A stretch of DNA of 59,738 nt from Amycolatopsis echigonensis (GTDB taxonomy: Bacteria > Actinomycetota > Actinomycetes > Mycobacteriales > Pseudonocardiaceae). How positions within the stretch are numbered: the stretch's first letter is position 1; each line of letters begins with the position of its first letter. Both the position numbers and the translations under genes were made by a program. Under the pieces are notes generated by a model. It searched no databases. It had not been told where the DNA came from and saw only the letters and a list, made by a program, of their open reading frames with translations. Location: assembly GCF_014174495.1 (NCBI RefSeq), contig NZ_JACJHR010000056.1, positions 1-59,738 on the forward strand, read 5' to 3'. Shown here in pieces: positions 14,175 through 22,712 of this stretch.

Positions 14175-16355
14175 TCAGCCGGCCGGGGCCGCCGCGGGCG
14201 CTCCCGCGGCCACGAACTCGCCCTTCGCCGGGTCGGCCAGGTACACCTGCGCCGCGCCCACGTCGAAGTACAGCCCGGTCAGCGCCAGCTCGCCGCGCGC
14301 TTCCGCCTCGGCCACCCGCGGGTATTGCCGCAAATGCGTCAGCTGCTGCAGGACGTTGTGCAACGCCAGCCGGTCCGGTTCGCGCTCCGGCCGCTCCCCG
14401 TCGAGGGTCACCGCCCCGGCCCGCTTCCGGCTCGGTTCCGCGTGCACCAGCCAGGTCGCCAGGGCGGTGTCCGCGGGCGGACCGCTGGCCAGTGCGCCCA
14501 TCGCACCGCACGAGGAGTGCCCGCACACCACGATTTCCCGCACCCCCAGCACCCCGACGGCGAATTCGATCGCCGCGTTGGTCGACGGATCGGCCTGTCC
14601 GGGCGGCACCAGGTTGCCGATGTTGCGGATGGTGAACAGATCGCCCGGACCGGACGTGGTGATCAGGTTCGGCACGATCCGCGAATCACCGCAAGTGATG
14701 AACAGCGTGTGCGGCTGCTGCGCGTGCGCGAGCCCGCTGAGGACGTCCTTCAGCAGCGGCGCGGCCCGGCGCTGGAACTCGGTCGCGCCCCGGTGGGTGC
14801 GCTGGCCAGGCACCCGCACGTCGGCGGCCTGCCAGGCCGACCACGGAGCCAGCCACCTCGGCATCGCACCGGCCGCCGCGGTGCGCTGGAGCGTCGGGCG
14901 GCCTTCCTTGCCCTTCGCGAACCACGGATGCCCGATCTCGTCGACGACCACGGTGCCGCCGGTCCGCTCATGCGCCTGCTGCCAGGCGGAGATGCTTTCG
15001 AACGCCGCGTGGTCGAGATAATCGGCGACCAGCTCCAGCGTCACCTTCGAGCCCGCCGGAATCGTGCCGAGCACCTTCGTCAGCCGCGGCACGGACAGGA
15101 ACGTCAGCACGCCTTCGACAATCACGCGCCATTCGCCGCCGTGGCGCTCGGCATGCACGCCCGACCACACGGTCCGGCGCAGCATCAGCAGCACGGCCAG
15201 GACAATCCCGGCGAGCACCCCGGTCAGCAGGTCGAACACGACCACCCCGGCGACGGTCACCAGGTAGAGCGGCAGATCGCCGTGTCGCAGCACCTGCCGC
15301 AGATGTCCGGGATTGACCAGCTTCGCGCCGACGTGCACGAGCAGCCCGGCCAGCGCGGCCAGCGGGATCGACTTCAGCAGCCCGGCGAGCGCGACCACGA
15401 ACACCAGCACCCAGACGCCGTGCAGGACGGCCGACGCCCGCGTGCGCGCCCCCGCCGCGACGTTGGTGGAACTGCGCACGATCACGCCGGTGACCGGCAG
15501 TCCGCCGAGCGCACCGGACACCATGTTCGCCGTGCCCTGGCCGATCAGTTCGCGGTTCAGGTCGGCGCGCGGGCCGTTCTGCAGTTTGTCGACCGCGACC
15601 GCGGACAGCAGGCTCTCGACGCTGGCGATCAGCGCGATCGTGAGCACCGCGACCGCGACCTGGCCCCATCCGCCGTCCGGCAGCTGCGGCGCGAAGCGGA
15701 TCTGCAGCAGATCACCGGGCAGTTCGACGCGCGGCAGCGTCATCCCGGCGGCAACGGACACGAGCGTCGCGACGGCGATCGCGGCCAGCGGTCCGGGGAT
15801 TTTCCTTACCGCTGAAGGAAGTTTGGGCCATCCCAGCAGAATGGCGAGGGTCAGGACGCCGATCAGCGCGGCGGCGTCGTGGTGCGCGGCGATCTGCGCG
15901 GGCAGCTGGGCGATGTTCTCCAGCGCCGAACTCTGCGCCTTTCCGCCGAGCAGCACGTGCAGCTGGCCGAGCACGATCGTGACGCCGATGCCGGCGAGCA
16001 TCCCGTGCACGATCGCAGGAGAGATGGCCAGCGCGGCCCGCGCGACGCGGCTCAGGCCGAACAGGATCTGCAGCGCACCAGCGAGGACGGTGATCAGGCA
16101 GGTGACCGCCCAGCCGAAGGTGGAAATCGTCTCGGCCATCAGCACGGTCAGCCCGGCGGCGGGCCCGCTGACCTGCAGCGGAGAGCCGCCGAGGGCACCG
16201 GCGACCACACCGCCGACGACGGCGGCGATCAGGCCGGCGACGATCGGGGCGCCGGACGCGAGCGCGATCCCGAGCGAAAGCGGGACCGCGACGAGGAAGA
16301 CCACGAGCGAGGCGGGCACGTCGTGGCGAAGCACGGCAAGTCGTCTCATGATCAC
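14175..16355 (-). CDS. SulP-type anion (bicarbonate) transporter fused to beta-carbonic anhydrase
   Basis: 726 aa. Residues 1-400 form a SulP/SLC26 membrane domain of about 10-12 segments. Residues about 405-500 are a STAS-like region (EGVLTFLSVPRLTKVL). Residues about 530-726 form a beta-carbonic anhydrase with zinc ligands in CGDSRIVPN and CGHSSCGAMG (Cys-Asp-Arg dyad, His, Cys). The fusion is known in actinobacteria and probably couples anion or bicarbonate uptake to CO2/bicarbonate interconversion. It is placed between bioA and bioD. BioD uses CO2/bicarbonate, and biotin enzymes consume bicarbonate. Confidence 0.9.
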   Translation of the reverse strand: MIMRRLAVLRHDVPASLVVFLVAVPLSLGIALASGAPIVAGLIAAVVGGVVAGALGGSPLQVSGPAAGLTVLMAETISTFGWAVTCLITVLAGALQILFGLSRVARAALAISPAIVHGMLAGIGVTIVLGQLHVLLGGKAQSSALENIAQLPAQIAAHHDAAALIGVLTLAILLGWPKLPSAVRKIPGPLAAIAVATLVSVAAGMTLPRVELPGDLLQIRFAPQLPDGGWGQVAVAVLTIALIASVESLLSAVAVDKLQNGPRADLNRELIGQGTANMVSGALGGLPVTGVIVRSSTNVAAGARTRASAVLHGVWVLVFVVALAGLLKSIPLAALAGLLVHVGAKLVNPGHLRQVLRHGDLPLYLVTVAGVVVFDLLTGVLAGIVLAVLLMLRRTVWSGVHAERHGGEWRVIVEGVLTFLSVPRLTKVLGTIPAGSKVTLELVADYLDHAAFESISAWQQAHERTGGTVVVDEIGHPWFAKGKEGRPTLQRTAAAGAMPRWLAPWSAWQAADVRVPGQRTHRGATEFQRRAAPLLKDVLSGLAHAQQPHTLFITCGDSRIVPNLITTSGPGDLFTIRNIGNLVPPGQADPSTNAAIEFAVGVLGVREIVVCGHSSCGAMGALASGPPADTALATWLVHAEPSRKRAGAVTLDGERPEREPDRLALHNVLQQLTHLRQYPRVAEAEARGELALTGLYFDVGAAQVYLADPAKGEFVAAGAPAAAPAG

Positions 16356-16378
16356 CAGGAAACCGGCAACCCTGTGAA

Positions 16379-16452
16379 ATGTCCGCTATGTACCACTCCA
16401 CGGAGTGGATCTTTATCGAATAACCCACGATCAGGTTGCACAAATCGGACAT
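16379..16452. promoter_or_regulatory. Symmetric sites upstream of the SulP-carbonic anhydrase gene
   Basis: The 134-nt gap between bioA and the transporter gene contains a near-perfect palindrome ccactcc-ac-ggagtgg (16393-16408) inside a wider inverted pair atgtccg (16379-16385) / cggacat (16446-16452). These look like regulator sites controlling the transporter separately from bioA. No clear promoter boxes are assigned. Confidence 0.4.
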
Positions 16453-16489
16453 ATCCACTACAGGCGGCTAGGCCAAGCCCGAAGCAACC

Positions 16490-17776
16490 TCAGGCCTTCG
16501 CCGCGGCGGCCCGCATCGCCGACGTGACCACCTCCAGGTCGGCGTCGGTGCTGACGTACGGAGGCATCGCGTAGATCAGGTCCCGGAACGGTCGCAGCCA
16601 AGCACCTTCGGCCGTCACCACTTCGGTCGCGACGCCCAGGTCCACTTCGTGATCGAGCTGCAGCACGCCGATCGCGCCCAGCACCCGCACATCCACGACG
16701 TGCGGCAGCTCCCGAGCCGGTTCGAGTCCTTGCCGCAGCGCGGTTTCGATCCGGGCGACGTCGGCCTGCCATCGACCTTCAGCCAGCAAACCGAGCGAAG
16801 CGTTGGCGACCGCCGACGCCAGCGGATTTCCCATGAACGTCGGGCCGTGCGCGAGCACCGGCAGCTCGCCGCGCGTGATGCCGTCGGCGATTTCAGGCGT
16901 GCACAACGCGGCGGCCATCGTGAGGTAGCCGCCGGTGAGCGCCTTGCCGAGACACAGCACGTCGGGCGTCACGCCGGCGTGTTCGGCGGCGAAAAGCTTG
17001 CCGGTACGGCCGAATCCGGTCGCGATCTCGTCGAACACGAGCAGGACGTCGTGCTCACGAGTCACTTCGCGCAGCGCGCGCAGGTAACCGGGATGGTGAA
17101 ACCGCATGCCGCCCGCGCCCTGCACCACCGGTTCCACGATCACCGCGGCCAGTTCGTCCGCGTGCTGATCGATCGCCTTCGCCAATTCGTCCACATAGGA
17201 CTGATCGACCGGCGCGTCGAACCCGGGAGGCGGCACCGGCACGAAAACCTGTTCCGGCAGCACTCCGCGCCACAGCGAATGCATGCCGCCGTCCGGATCG
17301 CAGACGCTCATCGGCGTGAATGTGTCGCCGTGGTAGCCGCCGCGCCAGGTCAGCAGCCGGTGTTTGCCGGGCAGCCCGCGGGAACGCTGGTACTGCAGGC
17401 ACATTTTCACCGCGACCTCGACCGAAACCGAACCCGAATCGCACAGGAACACGTGCTCGAGCCCGTCCGGGGTCATCTCGACCAGGGTTTTCGCGAGCGT
17501 GATCGCCGGTTCGTGGGTCAGGCCGCCGAACATCACGTGGCTCATCCGCCCGGCCTGCCGCGCCAGCGCCGCGTCGAGCACCGGGTTCCGGTAGCCGTGC
17601 ACCGCCGCCCACCAGGACGACATGCCGTCGACCAGTTCTCGCCCGTCGGCGAGCTTCAATCGCACCCCGCTCGCCTCTTCCACGAGCAGGGGCGGCACGC
17701 GGCCCGGCATCGGCGCGTAGGGATGCCAGACGTGCGCGGCGTCGAGAGCGAGGAGATCGGCAGCACTGGGTTCCAC
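16490..17776 (-). CDS. bioA: Adenosylmethionine-8-amino-7-oxononanoate aminotransferase
   Basis: 428 aa. PLP enzyme that makes 7,8-diaminopelargonate, the substrate of BioD. BioA signatures are HVWHPYAPM at the N-terminus, DGMSSWWAAVHGYRNP, SGSVSVEVAVKMCLQY, YHGDTF, FDEIATGFGRTGKLFA and LGKALTGGYLTMAAAL with the Schiff-base Lys. The GTG at 17776 begins EPSAADLLALDAAHVWHPY, as in homologues. It lies 45 nt downstream of the P450 gene on the same strand. Confidence 0.94.
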   Translation of the reverse strand: MEPSAADLLALDAAHVWHPYAPMPGRVPPLLVEEASGVRLKLADGRELVDGMSSWWAAVHGYRNPVLDAALARQAGRMSHVMFGGLTHEPAITLAKTLVEMTPDGLEHVFLCDSGSVSVEVAVKMCLQYQRSRGLPGKHRLLTWRGGYHGDTFTPMSVCDPDGGMHSLWRGVLPEQVFVPVPPPGFDAPVDQSYVDELAKAIDQHADELAAVIVEPVVQGAGGMRFHHPGYLRALREVTREHDVLLVFDEIATGFGRTGKLFAAEHAGVTPDVLCLGKALTGGYLTMAAALCTPEIADGITRGELPVLAHGPTFMGNPLASAVANASLGLLAEGRWQADVARIETALRQGLEPARELPHVVDVRVLGAIGVLQLDHEVDLGVATEVVTAEGAWLRPFRDLIYAMPPYVSTDADLEVVTSAMRAAAAKA

Positions 17777-17821
17777 CCGCCGACCCTAACCGGGCGGCGG
17801 GCGGCTCCGCAGTGACCGCCG

Positions 17822-19051
17822 CTACGCCCCGTTCGGCCGGACCGGCAGCGCCAGCACGCCGTGCACCAGCGAACTCGGCCGGTAGACAATGCTCTCGGCC
17901 GGCACCGCGAGGCTGAGTTTCGGGAACCTCGCCAGCAGCGAGCCCAGCGCGATCTGCGCCTCCAGCCGGGCCAGCGGCGCGCCGACGCAGTAGTGGATGC
18001 CGTGCCCGAACGCGAGGTGCCCGCCGGGCGGGCGCGTGACGTCGAGCGTGTCCGGGTCGGGGAACTTCTCCGGGTCCCGGTTGGCCGACAGCAGGGAGAT
18101 CTGCAGGAACTCGTCGGCCGGGATGGTGGTGCCGCCCGCCTCGACGTCCTCGACCGTATAGCGCAGCGTCGCGAAGTTGATCGGCCCGTCGAACCGGAGG
18201 AATTCCTCGACCGCGCCGGGCATCAAGCTCGGGTCAGCGCGCAGTTTCTCCGCCTGTTCGGGCGCGCGCAGCAACGCGAACGTGGCGTTGGCGATCAGGT
18301 TGACCGTGGTCTCGTGCCCGGCGACCAGCAGCAGGAACGCCATCGAGATCAGTTCGTTCTCGTCGAGCGAATCGCCTTCGTCGCTCGCGTGCACGAGGTC
18401 GGACAGCAGATCCTCGGCCGGCTCGGCGCGCTTGCTCGCGACCAGTTGCTGCAGGTAGTTCTGCATGGCCCGCGCCGCGGCGGCTTGGGACTCCTGGTCC
18501 ATCGCGAACGACAGCAGCGTGTGCGACCAGGCGGTGAACTCGCTGCGGTCTTCGACGCGCACGCCGAGCAACTCGCAGATCACCGTGATCGGCAATGGCT
18601 CGGCGAACGCCTGCACCAGGTCGATCTCGTCGTGCCGGGCCATCTCGTCCAGCAGCGCATCGGCGATCTCCTGGATCCGCGGCCGCAGCCGGGCGACGGT
18701 GCGGGCGGTGAACGCCTTGTTCACGAGCTTGCGCAGCCGGGTGTGGACCGGCGGGTCGCTGTTGAGCATGTGCCGGGTGAGCAGAGTGCCGAAGTCAGGC
18801 CCCTGGATGTCCTGGCCGACCTTCGCCGCGATCACCCGCTGCACGTCCGTGCTGTCCTTGCTGACCCGCGGATCGTTGAGCAGCTCGCGCGCCTGCTCGT
18901 ATCCGGTGACCAGGTAGGACGGAATGCCGCGCCCGGCGGTAATCGGGCACACCGCACCGGATTCGCGCCGCCGCGCCAGCCATTCGTGCGTGCTCTGCCA
19001 CAATTCCTCGCCCGCGAAAGGGAGTTCCCCGGTTCGTTCGTCGACGCTCAC
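17822..19051 (-). CDS. Cytochrome P450, CYP107-like
   Basis: 409 aa, full length. I-helix motif AGHETT, ExxR in VEEFLR, and the heme-binding loop FGHGIHYCVGAPLAR with the Cys ligand. HMLNSDPPVHTRLRKLVNKAFT is the typical C-helix region of CYP105/107-type soluble bacterial P450s. No ferredoxin gene is nearby. It sits between an SRPBCC gene (24 nt) and bioA (45 nt), same strand. The substrate is unknown. The bioA context allows a BioI-like role (fatty acyl cleavage to pimeloyl), but most CYP107 enzymes hydroxylate natural products. Confidence 0.88.
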   Translation of the reverse strand: MSVDERTGELPFAGEELWQSTHEWLARRRESGAVCPITAGRGIPSYLVTGYEQARELLNDPRVSKDSTDVQRVIAAKVGQDIQGPDFGTLLTRHMLNSDPPVHTRLRKLVNKAFTARTVARLRPRIQEIADALLDEMARHDEIDLVQAFAEPLPITVICELLGVRVEDRSEFTAWSHTLLSFAMDQESQAAAARAMQNYLQQLVASKRAEPAEDLLSDLVHASDEGDSLDENELISMAFLLLVAGHETTVNLIANATFALLRAPEQAEKLRADPSLMPGAVEEFLRFDGPINFATLRYTVEDVEAGGTTIPADEFLQISLLSANRDPEKFPDPDTLDVTRPPGGHLAFGHGIHYCVGAPLARLEAQIALGSLLARFPKLSLAVPAESIVYRPSSLVHGVLALPVRPNGA

Positions 19052-19075
19052 TGATTGGCCCCCAGTGCAGTTCGG

Positions 19076-19483
19076 TCAGCGTTCGGCCAATGCCGCCTCG
19101 ACGCGCTCGACCACCTGCTTCCAATATGCCCGCTGCTCGGCCTTTTCCGCCACGTCCGCCAGCCGCTCCTGGCGGATCTTGAGCGTGCTGCGCTTGCCGA
19201 GGTCCGCGACCTCGAGCTCCAGCAGGGAATCGTGGTCCCAGTCCGTCGGACGCCAGGTGAGCCGCAAGCGGTCCTCGGAATAGCTGCGGATTTCGCCGGT
19301 CGTGCCGTGTTCGGTCTCGTATCCGGCCCCGCGTTCGCGCGGCAGCTCGACGCCAGGGCCCAGCCAGATCTCCACGCCGTCCCCCACCAAGAACTCCCAC
19401 ACCCGGCTGCCCGGGTACGGCATCGTGCGGGAAACGGCTGTCTCCCAACCACTCCGTCCGGTCTTGCCCGCCTCGTTGGCCAT
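19076..19483 (-). CDS. SRPBCC (AHSA1/START-like) domain protein
   Basis: 135 aa. It begins with a short charged stretch, then SRTMPYPGSRVWEFLV, and contains WLGPGVELP, GEIRSYSEDRLRLTWRP and a final amphipathic helix (YWKQVVERVEAAL), the SRPBCC ligand-pocket layout of the activator-of-Hsp90 homologue 1 group. Function unknown; members bind hydrophobic ligands. It is the first gene of the run SRPBCC-P450-bioA and divergent from the uridine-kinase-like gene, 35 nt away. Confidence 0.75.
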   Translation of the reverse strand: MANEAGKTGRSGWETAVSRTMPYPGSRVWEFLVGDGVEIWLGPGVELPRERGAGYETEHGTTGEIRSYSEDRLRLTWRPTDWDHDSLLELEVADLGKRSTLKIRQERLADVAEKAEQRAYWKQVVERVEAALAER

Positions 19484-19518
19484 GCCGCCATCATGGCATC
19501 GGGGACCGACGGAAACCG

Positions 19519-20151
19519 GTGCGGGATCATGCGATCGTGCGCTACCGCCCCATCTCCCCCGACGCCCTCGCCGCCGAGCTGACCGAGCGCGTCAACGCGC
19601 TTACCCAGCGCCGACGAATCGCCGTCGCGATCGACGGTGCGGCGGGAACGGGCCCGCTCGCCGAGGCGCTGATCGACCCGCTGAAGCTGCTCGGCCGGGC
19701 CGCGCTGCGCGTGCCCGCGGCCGGATTTTTGCGACCAGCGTCACTCCGTTTCGAGCACGGGAAACGGAATCCGGATGCGCGGTATACCGATTGGCTCGAT
19801 TTAGGCGGTCTGCGCCGGGAAGTCCTGGACCCGCTCGCCGACGACGGAAGCGGCGAAGTGCTGCCCGCGCTGTGGGACGCCGAACGCGACCGGGCGACCC
19901 GGCTGCCGCGCGTCCCGGTCCCGGACCGCGGCGTCGTCCTGGTCGACGGGGAATTCTTGCTGGGCGCGGGATTGGCGTTCGATTTCGTGGTGCATTTGTG
20001 GCTTTCGCCGGGTGCGCTGCGCCGTCGCGTGCCGGACGAATGGGCGCTGCCCGCTTTCGAACGCTACGAAAACGAAGTCGATCCCAGCGCCCTCGCGGAC
20101 GTCGTGGTCCGCGTGGACGACCCGCGCCACCCGGCGATTTACGAACCCTGA
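19519..20151 (+). CDS. Uridine-kinase-like P-loop-fold protein with atypical P-loop
   Basis: 210 aa. Overall resemblance to actinobacterial uridine kinase-like proteins: N-terminal strand VAIDGAAGTGPLAEAL where a Walker A would lie, RPASLRFEHGKRNPDARYTDWLD, and GVVLVDGEFLL with WLSPGALRRRV. The Walker A lacks the GK[ST] lysine, so phosphate transfer by the usual mechanism is doubtful. Start choice (GTG 19519 or 19537) is uncertain. It converges on pimB with only 7 bp between stops. Confidence 0.6.
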   Translation: MRDHAIVRYRPISPDALAAELTERVNALTQRRRIAVAIDGAAGTGPLAEALIDPLKLLGRAALRVPAAGFLRPASLRFEHGKRNPDARYTDWLDLGGLRREVLDPLADDGSGEVLPALWDAERDRATRLPRVPVPDRGVVLVDGEFLLGAGLAFDFVVHLWLSPGALRRRVPDEWALPAFERYENEVDPSALADVVVRVDDPRHPAIYEP

Positions 20152-20158
20152 CCGGGGA

Positions 20159-21313
20159 TCAGCGCACCGCCACCGGATCGCCGTCCAGGAGAGCCGAGAG
20201 CCGGTGCGCCATCGTGTCCCAGCGCCAGCTCTCGCCGACCCAGGAACGGCCCGCCTCGCCCATCCTGCGGGCCCGGACCGGGTCGGACAGCAGGGCCGAG
20301 AGAGTTTCCGCCAGCTGGCCCGGGTCGCGGCCGTCGACTACGTGGCCGGTCACCTCGTCCAGCACCGCCTCCGGAGCGCCGCCGGACATGCCCGCGACCA
20401 CCGGCAGCCCGGTCGCCGACGCCTCCAGGTAGACGATGCCGAGCCCTTCCACATCGAGCCCTTTGCCCCGCGTGCGGGCAGGCATCGCGAAGACGTCGCC
20501 CGCGTTGTAGTGCGCGGGCAGTTCCTCCCAGGGCACCGAGCCAGTGAAGACCACGTCGTCGGTCACGCCGAGCGCCGCGGCCAGCTGAGTGAGGCGCTTG
20601 CGATACGGGCCGCCGCCGACGAGGAGCAGCGCCGCGCCGGGCACGCGCTCGCGGATCGCGGGCAGCGCGGAGATCAGCATGTCCTGGCCCTTGCGTGGAA
20701 CGAGCCGCGAAACGCACACGACGGTCGGCCGGTCGCCGAGCCCGTGCCGAGCGCGGATTTCCTCCCGACCGGCCGGGTCCGGGGCGAAAACCGTGGTGTC
20801 GACGCCGCTCGGCAGCATTTCCAGCCCAGCATGCCGACCGAACGCGGCGGCGAACCGGCTACGCGTGTACTTGCTGACGTACGTGACGACGTCGACCGTC
20901 TCGCCGATGCGCCGCAGCGCTTGCCGCGAGCCCGGCAGCATCGACCAGCCGACTTCGTGCCCATGCGTGGACGCGACGATCCGGCGCGCGCCTGCCTGCC
21001 GCAGCGAGTGGCCCAGCAGAGCGAGCGGGGCGGCCGCGCCGAACCAGACCGCCTCGCAGTCGCGGGCGCGCATGATCTCCTTCGCGCGGCGCAGGACGTC
21101 GGGCGTGGGCAGCATCAGCGACGTCGGATGACGGACCACTTCGAACGGCGCGGCCGCGTCGAACTCGACGTGCGAACCGCTGCTGCGCTCCCAGGACGGC
21201 GCGTAGACGACGAGGTCGTCCGCGGGCAGCCGAGTGGCCAGCGAATTGAGGTAATTCTGGATGCCCCCAGGGCGCGGCGGGAAGTCGTTCGTCACGAGCA
21301 GGGTCCTCAGCAC
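20159..21313 (-). CDS. pimB: GDP-mannose-dependent phosphatidylinositol monomannoside mannosyltransferase
   Basis: 384 aa GT4-family GT-B fold enzyme adding the second mannose in PIM/lipomannan synthesis at the membrane. NDFPPRPGGIQNYL is the acceptor-side motif. STHGHEVGW, GVDTTVF, CVSRLVPRKGQDMLI and EGLGIVYLEASATGLPVVAG (EX7E region) are typical of PimB/PimB'. In mycobacteria the same neighbour, ripC, lies beside it. The start is GTG at 21313. Confidence 0.88.
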   Translation of the reverse strand: MLRTLLVTNDFPPRPGGIQNYLNSLATRLPADDLVVYAPSWERSSGSHVEFDAAAPFEVVRHPTSLMLPTPDVLRRAKEIMRARDCEAVWFGAAAPLALLGHSLRQAGARRIVASTHGHEVGWSMLPGSRQALRRIGETVDVVTYVSKYTRSRFAAAFGRHAGLEMLPSGVDTTVFAPDPAGREEIRARHGLGDRPTVVCVSRLVPRKGQDMLISALPAIRERVPGAALLLVGGGPYRKRLTQLAAALGVTDDVVFTGSVPWEELPAHYNAGDVFAMPARTRGKGLDVEGLGIVYLEASATGLPVVAGMSGGAPEAVLDEVTGHVVDGRDPGQLAETLSALLSDPVRARRMGEAGRSWVGESWRWDTMAHRLSALLDGDPVAVR

Positions 21314-21353
21314 CCCCGCAGGCTACCGACGAGCGCTTGTCGTCGGAGACGAC

Positions 21354-21650
21354 ACCGGCGCGGCACCGCCCCGGCGACAGCGAGAACGACCAGTCAAGCG
21401 ACCCGGCGCGCCCACGGACTGGTTCAGAAGCAACGACACCTCGACCACGTCACCAGCAACACCGGGGCAACACCGCATTCGCGGTGCCGCCCCGGCGACA
21501 GCGAGAACGTCCGGTCAAACGACCCAGCGCGGCCACCTACCGGCTCAGCAGCAACGAACCTCGACCTGCGCATCCGGCGAACAGCCCACACAAAACACCG
21601 GGGCGGCACCGCATGTGCGGCACCGCCCCGGCGGAAGCGAGAACGTCCGG
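21354..21650. repeat. Decayed tandem duplicates of the ripC 3' end and its terminator
   Basis: The 337-bp gap between pimB and ripC contains two old copies (from 21354 and 21461) of a unit whose intact version (from 21597) is the ripC terminator-like hairpin plus the last ~20 codons of ripC. Shared blocks include caccgcccc-ggcg, agcgagaacg and cgacccggcgcg. Read on the minus strand, copy A gives GDVVEVSLLLNQSVGA against GDVVKVSPLLSQYVGA at the RipC C-terminus; copy B is more decayed and has an internal stop. Confidence 0.8.
21600..21631 (-). terminator. Terminator-like hairpin after ripC
   Basis: ggggcgg-ca-ccgca-tg-tgcgg-ca-ccgcccc, a 7+5 bp stem with a small internal loop, lies about 20 nt beyond the ripC stop on the minus strand. 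No U tract follows. A related hairpin accompanies at least one decayed duplicate nearby. Confidence 0.5.
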
Positions 21651-22712
21651 TCAGGCGACCCGGCGCGCGCCCACGTACTGGCTCAGCAGCGGCGAGACCT
21701 TGACGACGTCGCCGCTGGTTGGCGCGTGCACCATCATCCCGTTGCCGATGTACATGCCCACGTGCGAAACCGGCGAGTAGTAGAACACCAGGTCGCCGGG
21801 CTGCAGCTGGCTGCGCGGAACCGGCGTGCCGGTGGTGCTCTGCTGCTCGCTCGACCGCGGCAGCGAGATGCCGGCCTGCTTGTAGGCCCACTGCATCAGG
21901 CCCGAGCAGTCGTACGAATCCGGTCCGGTCGCGCCCCACACGTAGGGCTTGCCCCGCTGGCTCAGCGCCGCCTGGACCGCCGCCGCGGCGGCGGGGCCCG
22001 CGTTCGCGAGGTCCACCGAGATGTCGCCGCCGGTGTCCTTCTGCGCGTTGCGGTCGGACTGGCTCAGCAGCGGCTGGGTCTTCTTCAGCTCGGCGACCTG
22101 GTCGTCGAGCGTCTTCTTCTTGGCGGTGATGTCGTCGGTCAGCTTCGCCGCGGCGTCGCGCGCCGCGGTGGCCCGCTGCGCGGCGTCGGCGGCCAGCTTC
22201 TCGGCGGCGTTGGCCTGGTCGACCGCGCCCTGGAGCTTCTCGAGCGCGGCGGCCTTCTGCCCGGCGATCTGGTCGAGCGCCGAGGAACGGTCGAGGAACT
22301 CCTGCGTCGACGTGCCGGCAAGGAGCGCGGACAGCTTGTTCATCTGCACGCCGGACAGGAACGACGCGTTCGCGAACTTGTCGACGTCGACCTTGTACTT
22401 CTTCACGTTCTCGGCGGCCTGCGCGGAGAGGTTGTGAGCGTTGGCGACGTCTCCGTTGGCCTTGTCGAGGTCGCCCTGCCGGGCGGCGAGGTCGTCCTTC
22501 GCTTTGAGGAGATCCTCGTTCGCCTTCTCCGCCTGCGCCGCGAGGTCGCGGTACTTGGCGAGAGCGTCCGAACCGGAGTCCGGCGGGGCCTGGAGGACGG
22601 GGAGGGGGGAAGCGGCTGCGGTGCCCGCAGGCTGCGCCGCGGTGACGATCGCGATCACCGAGGCGGCCGCGAGGGCGCCTGACACCACGCGCTTGACTGG
22701 ATGCGACTGCAC
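21651..22712 (-). CDS. ripC: RipC-like NlpC/P60 peptidoglycan endopeptidase
   Basis: 353 aa. Signal peptide (about 1-33, RVVSGALAAASVIAIVTAAQ), long Ala/Lys-rich coiled coil (about 45-235), then an NlpC/P60 domain with catalytic Cys269 (SYDCSGLMQW), His317 (VSHVGMY) and His329 (MVHAP). This is the layout of FtsEX-activated cell-separation hydrolases cutting between D-Glu and mDAP. The gene order next to pimB matches mycobacterial ripC (Rv2190c). The frame opens at 22847, but the GTG at 22712 follows AAGGAGA by 11 nt and starts the signal peptide, so I use it. Confidence 0.85.
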   Translation of the reverse strand: MQSHPVKRVVSGALAAASVIAIVTAAQPAGTAAASPLPVLQAPPDSGSDALAKYRDLAAQAEKANEDLLKAKDDLAARQGDLDKANGDVANAHNLSAQAAENVKKYKVDVDKFANASFLSGVQMNKLSALLAGTSTQEFLDRSSALDQIAGQKAAALEKLQGAVDQANAAEKLAADAAQRATAARDAAAKLTDDITAKKKTLDDQVAELKKTQPLLSQSDRNAQKDTGGDISVDLANAGPAAAAAVQAALSQRGKPYVWGATGPDSYDCSGLMQWAYKQAGISLPRSSEQQSTTGTPVPRSQLQPGDLVFYYSPVSHVGMYIGNGMMVHAPTSGDVVKVSPLLSQYVGARRVA

